In this document: positions 6,626 to 10,219 of the stretch, one piece after another
Position numbering within the stretch: the stretch's first letter is position 1
Layout: the number at the start of each line of letters is the position of its first letter
Position numbers and translations under genes: made by a program
Notes under the pieces: model-generated
Databases searched by the model: none
The model's input: only the letters and a program-made list of their open reading frames with translations
What the model was told of the DNA's origin: nothing
Source: Pseudomonadota bacterium
GTDB lineage: Bacteria; Pseudomonadota; Alphaproteobacteria; Ferrovibrionales; Ferrovibrionaceae
Direction of reading: 5' to 3'
NCBI GenBank assembly: GCA_023434425.1
Contig: JAEYSS010000137.1
Span: 1-10,219 of the forward strand
DNA: 10,219 bases

Positions 6626-7166
6626 ACTCCGACCTCCGAGTCGAATCTACTAAAGATACCCGGAAACGCTGCGTAAAGCCATTGAAGTGATCTTTTATAT
6701 CTTCATTCCGAATTCTAAGAGCCAGCCTCCCCGTCGGTCGATCCGCGTTCCAAAGCGCATCCCAAGGAGATCCTTCCTCGTGCGTCATTTCTGAAAGTTT
6801 CCACGCATCATAGACATGATAAAATTCATAAATCGACTTAACGAAATCGACATGTTCCAAATTTTCTAAAGGCTTAACCAGCTCCCTCGTACCTGTATAT
6901 ATATCCAAGCGCTGAGCCCGGCTGGTAATGGGCTCTTTCTTAAAATTCTTAAATTCATCTCTTATTACTTTAACAACTGGCCCATACTCCCATGCCTCAA
7001 AATCCTGCCGCACAAGTGGCATATTGTTCATTGCTAGGAACCAGCCATGAGCAAAGTACATTATTTTTAAAAGAGACATCTGGGTCAGTGGCTGGCCGCG
7101 CTGATCCGCCATGTCTAGGAGCAGGTTTGCAACCGCTCTCGCATCGTATGGGGGACGATCTTCCAT
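6594..7166 (-). CDS. Panacea-domain (DUF4065) protein, SocA-like antitoxin
   Basis: A 190-aa soluble protein. Residues about 9-140 form a Panacea/DUF4065 (SocA-like) domain: LTQMSLLKIMYFAHGWFL (27-44), PLVRQDFEAWEYGPVVKVIRDEF (50-72) and MTHEEGSPWDALW (127-139) are characteristic. The domain is known from the Caulobacter SocA antitoxin and from varied toxin-antitoxin pairs, where it neutralises very different toxins. The C-terminal 50 residues (about 141-190) look variable and could be partner-specific. The chosen ATG 7166 places the domain close to the N-terminus; GTG 7196 and TTG 7205 are in-frame alternatives. It is first of two overlapping genes in an AT-rich island. It could also be a phage- or plasmid-derived accessory protein without a toxin role. 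Confidence 0.87.
   Translation of the reverse strand: MEDRPPYDARAVANLLLDMADQRGQPLTQMSLLKIMYFAHGWFLAMNNMPLVRQDFEAWEYGPVVKVIRDEFKNFKKEPITSRAQRLDIYTGTRELVKPLENLEHVDFVKSIYEFYHVYDAWKLSEMTHEEGSPWDALWNADRPTGRLALRIRNEDIKDHFNGFTQRFRVSLVDSTRRSEYGWRLDVKCP
6633..6637 (-). promoter_or_regulatory. Strong ribosome binding site of the 244-aa partner gene
   Basis: GGAGG on the minus strand, 7 nt before ATG 6625 and located inside the end of the Panacea gene. It decides the start in favour of 6625 over 6610 and shows that the partner has its own translation signal. Confidence 0.65.
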
Positions 7167-7252
7167 TTTAATGCCGACCCCTTGACCGCGACTCACCTTG
7201 AGCAATTGTTATTCTCGATGACGCGCTGGAGCAATTCACAAAATGCGTACAA
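7167..7252 (-). promoter_or_regulatory. Probable promoter/operator of the Panacea-effector pair with an 8-bp direct repeat
   Basis: An AT-rich leader upstream of the Panacea gene and downstream of the radical SAM terminator. GAGCAATT occurs twice on the plus strand (7200-7207 and 7229-7236), 29 bp apart. On the minus strand a poor -35/-10 pair is possible (TTGCTC, 17 bp, TAACAA). The repeat could be a regulator site. Autoregulation is inferred, not shown. Confidence 0.4.
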
Positions 7253-7270
7253 AGCGGGAAAATACCCGCT
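7253..7270 (-). terminator. Hairpin terminator of the radical SAM gene
   Basis: AGCGGG and CCCGCT make a perfect 6-bp GC-rich stem with a 6-nt AT loop, 20 nt past the radical SAM stop codon. On the minus strand TTTT precedes the stem and TTGT follows it, a modest T-tract. It would isolate the Panacea pair from upstream transcription. Confidence 0.6.
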
Positions 7271-7289
7271 AAAATAAGGACTTGGCCGT

Positions 7290-8429
7290 TTAAAACAAAC
7301 TGCCCTGCCGCTCATCCTTCGGCGGCGGGCGGAACAGGTCGCAGCGCACCGGCACGCGCTTCTCGTTATAGCCCAGCCGCTTCACCGCCATGCGGAAGCG
7401 CTGCGCGATCAGGTCGGCGTAAGCACCGTCGCCGCGCTGGCGCTCGCCGAAATTCGCCGTGTAGTCGCGGCCGCCGCGCGTCTCCTGGATCAGCTTCATC
7501 ACCTTGGCGGCGCGGTCGGGATAATGCTCCTGCAGCCATTCGCGCCACAGTTCTTTCAGTTCGAGCGGCAGGCGCAGCAGCACCCAGCCGGCCTCGCGGG
7601 CGCCAGCCTCAAAGGCGGCTTCCAGGATGCGTTCCACTTCCATGTCGTTGATCGCCGGGATCAGCGGCGCCGTCATCACGCCGCAGGGAATGCCGGCGTC
7701 GTTCAGCATCCGGATCGCCTCGATCCGTTTGCCCGGCGTCGAGGCCCGCGGTTCCATCACGCGCGCCAGATGGCGATCCAGCGTGGTGACCGAGAGATAG
7801 CATTTCACCAGGCCGTCTTTCGCCATGTCAGACAGGATGTCGAGATCGCGGGTGATCAGGTGGTTCTTGGTGACGATGGTGAGCGGATGCCGCGTCTCGC
7901 ACAGCACTTCCAGCACGCTGCGGGTGATGCGCTGGTCGCGCTCGACCGGCTGATAGGGATCGGTGTTCGTCCCCATCGCCATGGCGCGGACTTTGTAACT
8001 CTTCGCAGCCAGTTCCTTGCGCAGCAGCGTGGCGGCATTGCGCTTGACCATGATCTCGGTCTCGAAATCGAGGCCGGGCGAGAAACCGAGATAGGCATGG
8101 GTGGGCCGCGCAAAGCAGTAGATGCAGCCATGCTCGCAGCCGCGATAGGGATTGATCGAGCGGTCGAAGGAAATGTCGGGCGAGTTGTTCCAGGAAATGA
8201 TGCTGCGCGTCGCGTCGTCATGCAGATGCGTGCGCAGCGGATCGGCGGTTTCCAGACTGTCCCAGCCGTCATCCTCGCGCTGGCGCGTCTCAGCGTCGTA
8301 GCGGCTGCGCACGGCCGAGACCGCACCACGCCCGCGCCGCGCATCGGGATGCGCGTGGTCGGCGGTGCTGGAAACGGCGCGGTCTGTCGGTTTGCCCATG
8401 CCCGCGATGATAGCGCACCATGGGAACAT
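7290..8429 (-). CDS. PA0069-family radical SAM protein
   Basis: A 379-aa (or 369-aa) cytoplasmic enzyme of the radical SAM superfamily, PA0069/Rv2578c-like group, related to the SplB-like COG1533 proteins. It should bind a [4Fe-4S] cluster through CEHGCIYC (C98, C102, C105), a CxxxCxxC motif inside INPYRGCEHGCIYCFARPTH, and cleave S-adenosylmethionine to make a radical; the substrate is unknown. Other family features are HAYLGFSPGLDFET just after the cluster motif, GTNTDPYQPVE, and a C-terminus ending GSLF. The start is uncertain: ATG 8429 has a GGAGAG about 8 nt upstream, while ATG 8399 (MGKPTDR) gives a more ordinary N-terminus without a clear ribosome site. It diverges from the flavin reductase gene across 67 bp. 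Confidence 0.92.
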   Translation of the reverse strand: MFPWCAIIAGMGKPTDRAVSSTADHAHPDARRGRGAVSAVRSRYDAETRQREDDGWDSLETADPLRTHLHDDATRSIISWNNSPDISFDRSINPYRGCEHGCIYCFARPTHAYLGFSPGLDFETEIMVKRNAATLLRKELAAKSYKVRAMAMGTNTDPYQPVERDQRITRSVLEVLCETRHPLTIVTKNHLITRDLDILSDMAKDGLVKCYLSVTTLDRHLARVMEPRASTPGKRIEAIRMLNDAGIPCGVMTAPLIPAINDMEVERILEAAFEAGAREAGWVLLRLPLELKELWREWLQEHYPDRAAKVMKLIQETRGGRDYTANFGERQRGDGAYADLIAQRFRMAVKRLGYNEKRVPVRCDLFRPPPKDERQGSLF

Positions 8430-8496
8430 TTCAAGAACTCTCCAGGCGCGGAAAACTGCGCTTCAGTCCCTGCCCCCGCCGGCTTTAAGCTGACTC
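8430..8496. promoter_or_regulatory. Short divergent intergenic region, radical SAM / flavin reductase
   Basis: A 67-bp gap between outward-facing genes, so it should carry both promoters. I see no clear promoter hexamers or palindromes beyond the GGAGAG belonging to the radical SAM gene. Confidence 0.4.
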
Positions 8497-9039
8497 ATGG
8501 CGTTCAGGAACCTGCCGCTCGAGACCGTCTACCAGCTGCTGGAGCCCGGCCCCGTCGTGCTGCTGACCACGCGCGACAGGAAAGGCCGCACCAATGTGAT
8601 GACCATGTCCTGGCATATGATGATGGAATTCACGCCGCCGCTGGTCGGCTGCGTGGTCAGCAGCGGCAACTACAGTTTTGCCGCGCTGCGCCGGACAAAG
8701 GACTGCGTCATCGCCATTCCGGCACGCAGGCTCGCCGCCAGGGTGGTGAAGATCGGCAACTGCTCGGGCCGCGACGTGCCCGACAAATTTGCCGCCGTCG
8801 GCCTGACGCCGAAGCCGGCTGCGAAAGTGGGTGCTCCGTTGGTGGCGGAATGTTTCGCCAATCTGGAATGCCGCGTGGCGGATACCCGGATGGTGGCGAA
8901 ATACAATATGTTCGTGCTGGAAGTGGTGAAGGCCTGGATCGATCCGACGCAGAAGAATCCGAAGACCATCCACCACCAGGGTTACGGCCGCTTCGCCGTC
9001 GATGGGCGCATCATCCGGCTGACATCTGAAAAGGCCTGA
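8497..9039 (+). CDS. Flavin reductase family protein (FMN-binding split-barrel)
   Basis: A 180-aa protein of the flavin reductase-like/flavoredoxin family, which binds FMN and either reduces free flavin for a partner monooxygenase or transfers electrons. Supporting segments: GPVVLLTTRDRKGRTNVMTMSW (18-39, the typical N-terminal strand pair ending in the flavin-contacting region), PPLVGCVVSSGNYS (47-60), NCSGRDVPDKFAAVGLTP (88-105, the conserved SGRDxxDKF element), and GYGRFAVDGRII (162-173). Length is normal. ATG 8497 is the natural start, though no good Shine-Dalgarno precedes it. Its stop is immediately followed by the stop of the convergent GNAT gene. No monooxygenase partner lies nearby, so the physiological role is open. 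Confidence 0.9.
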   Translation: MAFRNLPLETVYQLLEPGPVVLLTTRDRKGRTNVMTMSWHMMMEFTPPLVGCVVSSGNYSFAALRRTKDCVIAIPARRLAARVVKIGNCSGRDVPDKFAAVGLTPKPAAKVGAPLVAECFANLECRVADTRMVAKYNMFVLEVVKAWIDPTQKNPKTIHHQGYGRFAVDGRIIRLTSEKA

Positions 9040-9486
9040 TCACAGTTCGATATTGTAGCGCACGAAAGGCGCCCGCTTGGCGACGCGCTCGTACAGGCGC
9101 CGGGCGGTGCCGTTGAACTCCTCGGTCTGCCAGTAGAGCACCCCGGCGCCTTTTGCCTTCGAGGCCGCGGTAACGGCGGCGATCAGCCGGCGGCCGATGC
9201 GCTTGCCGCGCGCCTCCGGCACCACGAACAGATCCTGCAGATAGACATTGCCGCCCATATTCCAGGTCGAGGGATGCAGGAAATACTGCACCAGCCCCAG
9301 CGCCTGCCCGCCGTCCCAGGCGATCAGGCCCTCGATCGGATCCCTGGGATCGATCAGGCGGGTCCAGGTAAAATCGGTGACGGCCTCGGGGACGGATTTC
9401 TCATAGAAAGCGAGATAGCCGCGCCACAGCGGCTCCCACTGCTTGCGCTCGGTGCTTGCGACGGGACGGATGACGATATCGGACAT
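9040..9486 (-). CDS. GNAT family N-acetyltransferase
   Basis: A 148-aa single-domain GNAT enzyme that transfers an acetyl group from acetyl-CoA to an amine; the substrate is not predictable. Motif A is clear: LQDLFVVPEARGKRIGRRLI (83-102), with R93-G94-K95-R96-I97-G98 as the pyrophosphate-binding loop. Motif B follows as NGTARRLYERV (125-135), with Y132 at the usual general-acid position. The protein is full length for the family. ATG 9486 is used; AAGGA lies about 12 nt upstream, a little far. An 8-bp-arm palindrome (9502-9521) sits in its leader. It is convergent with, and directly abuts, the flavin reductase gene and lies downstream of moaB on the same strand. Confidence 0.9.
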   Translation of the reverse strand: MSDIVIRPVASTERKQWEPLWRGYLAFYEKSVPEAVTDFTWTRLIDPRDPIEGLIAWDGGQALGLVQYFLHPSTWNMGGNVYLQDLFVVPEARGKRIGRRLIAAVTAASKAKGAGVLYWQTEEFNGTARRLYERVAKRAPFVRYNIEL

Positions 9487-9501
9487 GGATGCGGGATTCC
9501 T

Positions 9502-9521
9502 TCGGATCGACTGCGATCCGA
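9502..9521. repeat. Perfect palindrome in the GNAT gene leader
   Basis: TCGGATCG and CGATCCGA form 8-bp perfect arms around ACTG, 15 bp before the GNAT start codon. It could be an operator, an RNA hairpin in the leader, or a factor-dependent end of the upstream moaB transcript; there is no T-tract. The remaining sequence from 9522 to 9593 shows nothing else I can support. Confidence 0.45.
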
Positions 9522-9593
9522 TTACCCCGCCGGCGGCCCCAGGGTAAGCGCCAGTTCCGGCAAATCCGATGGAGCCAGTTCTACAGGATTAGT

Positions 9594-10187
9594 TTATTGG
9601 CCACCGCCGCGCCGCTCATGTTCGCGCAGACGCGGAAACAACTCGACGAAATTGCACGGCTTGTGCCGGTAGTCGAGCTGGTCCTTCAGGATCATGTCCC
9701 AGGCATCGCGGCAGGCGCCTGGAGATCCCGGCAGCGCAAACAGATAGGTGCCGCGCGTGACGCCGGCGGTGGCGCGCGACTGGATCGTGGAGGTGCCGAT
9801 CTTCTGGTAGCTGAGCATGCGGAACAGTTCGCCGAAGCCCGGGATGCTCTTCTCGTAAATACCCTCGAAGGCCTCCGGCGTCACGTCGCGTCCGGTCACG
9901 CCAGTGCCGCCGGTGGCCAGAATCACATCCACCGTGTCGTCGTCGATCCAGTCGTTGAGCTGGCCCTGAATCTCTTCGATCTCGTCCCTGACGATGGCGC
10001 GCGCCGCCAGCATATGCCCGGCCCCGGTCAGCCGCTCGGCCAGCGTGTTGCCGGATTTGTCATCCTCGAAACTGCGGGTATCCGACACGGTCAGCACCGC
10101 GATGCGCACCGGCACGAACAGACGCTTGCCCTCGGCATCGACGAAAGACGCCGTATCGATGGAAGACGGGGGCTGAAGTTGAGTCAT
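9594..10187 (-). CDS. moaB: Molybdenum cofactor biosynthesis protein B (MoaB/MogA family)
   Basis: A 197-aa protein of the MoaB/MogA family, which acts on molybdopterin in the cytoplasm (MogA-type members adenylylate it before molybdenum insertion). Hallmarks: VRIAVLTVSDTRS (27-39), DKSGNTLAERL (43-53), LATGGTGVTGRDVTPEA (90-106, the molybdopterin-binding loop) and YLFALPGSPGACRDAWD (148-164). The last of these, with SRATAGV at 137-143, fits MoaB. It is somewhat long for the family because of an N-terminal extension of about 25 residues. ATG 10187 has GGAG 6 nt upstream (10194-10197). The gene upstream lies outside the window; an in-frame TAG at the very edge shows only that no reading frame runs into it in that phase. 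Whether it acts as MoaB or replaces MogA cannot be told here. Confidence 0.94.
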   Translation of the reverse strand: MTQLQPPSSIDTASFVDAEGKRLFVPVRIAVLTVSDTRSFEDDKSGNTLAERLTGAGHMLAARAIVRDEIEEIQGQLNDWIDDDTVDVILATGGTGVTGRDVTPEAFEGIYEKSIPGFGELFRMLSYQKIGTSTIQSRATAGVTRGTYLFALPGSPGACRDAWDMILKDQLDYRHKPCNFVELFPRLREHERRGGGQ

Positions 10188-10219
10188 GGCGGGCTCCGGA
10201 CTGCGATGTCGTTAACCTA

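Noticed and set aside
7524..9029. A 501-codon plus-strand frame across the radical SAM and flavin reductase genes
   Set aside because: It runs antisense to the radical SAM gene and then out of frame through the flavin reductase, and its composition is typical of a shadow frame.

Overview
The window is high-GC chromosomal DNA (mostly about 60-70% GC by eye) with dense coding, ATGA-type start/stop overlaps and little intergenic space. The gene content (VC_2705-type symporter with its DUF4212 small subunit, CBS/DUF294 protein, MoaB, MmcQ/YjbR, PA0069-type radical SAM) and an FNR/FixK-like box suggest an alphaproteobacterium, perhaps Rhodospirillales-like. That placement is inference. No RNA genes, CRISPR arrays or insertion sequences were seen.

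Left part (44-5156): a minus-strand pair encodes a small DUF4212 membrane protein and a large sodium:solute symporter of the acetate/pyruvate-transport type. Facing away from it is a tight plus-strand operon: an unnamed conserved-looking protein of about 205 aa, a DEDDh 3'-5' exonuclease, and a CBS-CBS-DUF294 putative nucleotidyltransferase. In many proteobacteria the symporter, DUF4212, exonuclease and CBS/DUF294 genes sit together near acetyl-CoA synthetase, so this is probably an acetate-uptake and regulation locus. No acs gene is inside the window. Just after the operon lies a 24-bp dyad containing TTGC-N6-TCAA (FNR/FixK-like), placed suitably to drive a 70-aa unknown protein.

Middle (5507-8429): a minus-strand series of a PA0069-family radical SAM gene, a SocA-like Panacea-domain gene, an unrecognised 244-aa gene, and mmcQ/yjbR. 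The Panacea gene and its partner form an AT-richer island (about 40-45% GC in sampled lines) with different codon use. They overlap by 32 bp with the antitoxin-like gene first, the layout of a toxin-antitoxin pair, and the partner matches no family I recognise. An 8-bp direct repeat marks the island edges, and mmcQ now begins with a TTG three bases after the partner's stop codon, as if the insertion removed its original start. This is the part of the window most likely to hold an undescribed system.

Right part (8497-10187): a plus-strand flavin reductase-like gene abuts, stop to stop, a minus-strand GNAT acetyltransferase. Upstream of that on the minus strand is moaB (molybdenum cofactor biosynthesis). 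These look like ordinary chromosomal genes.
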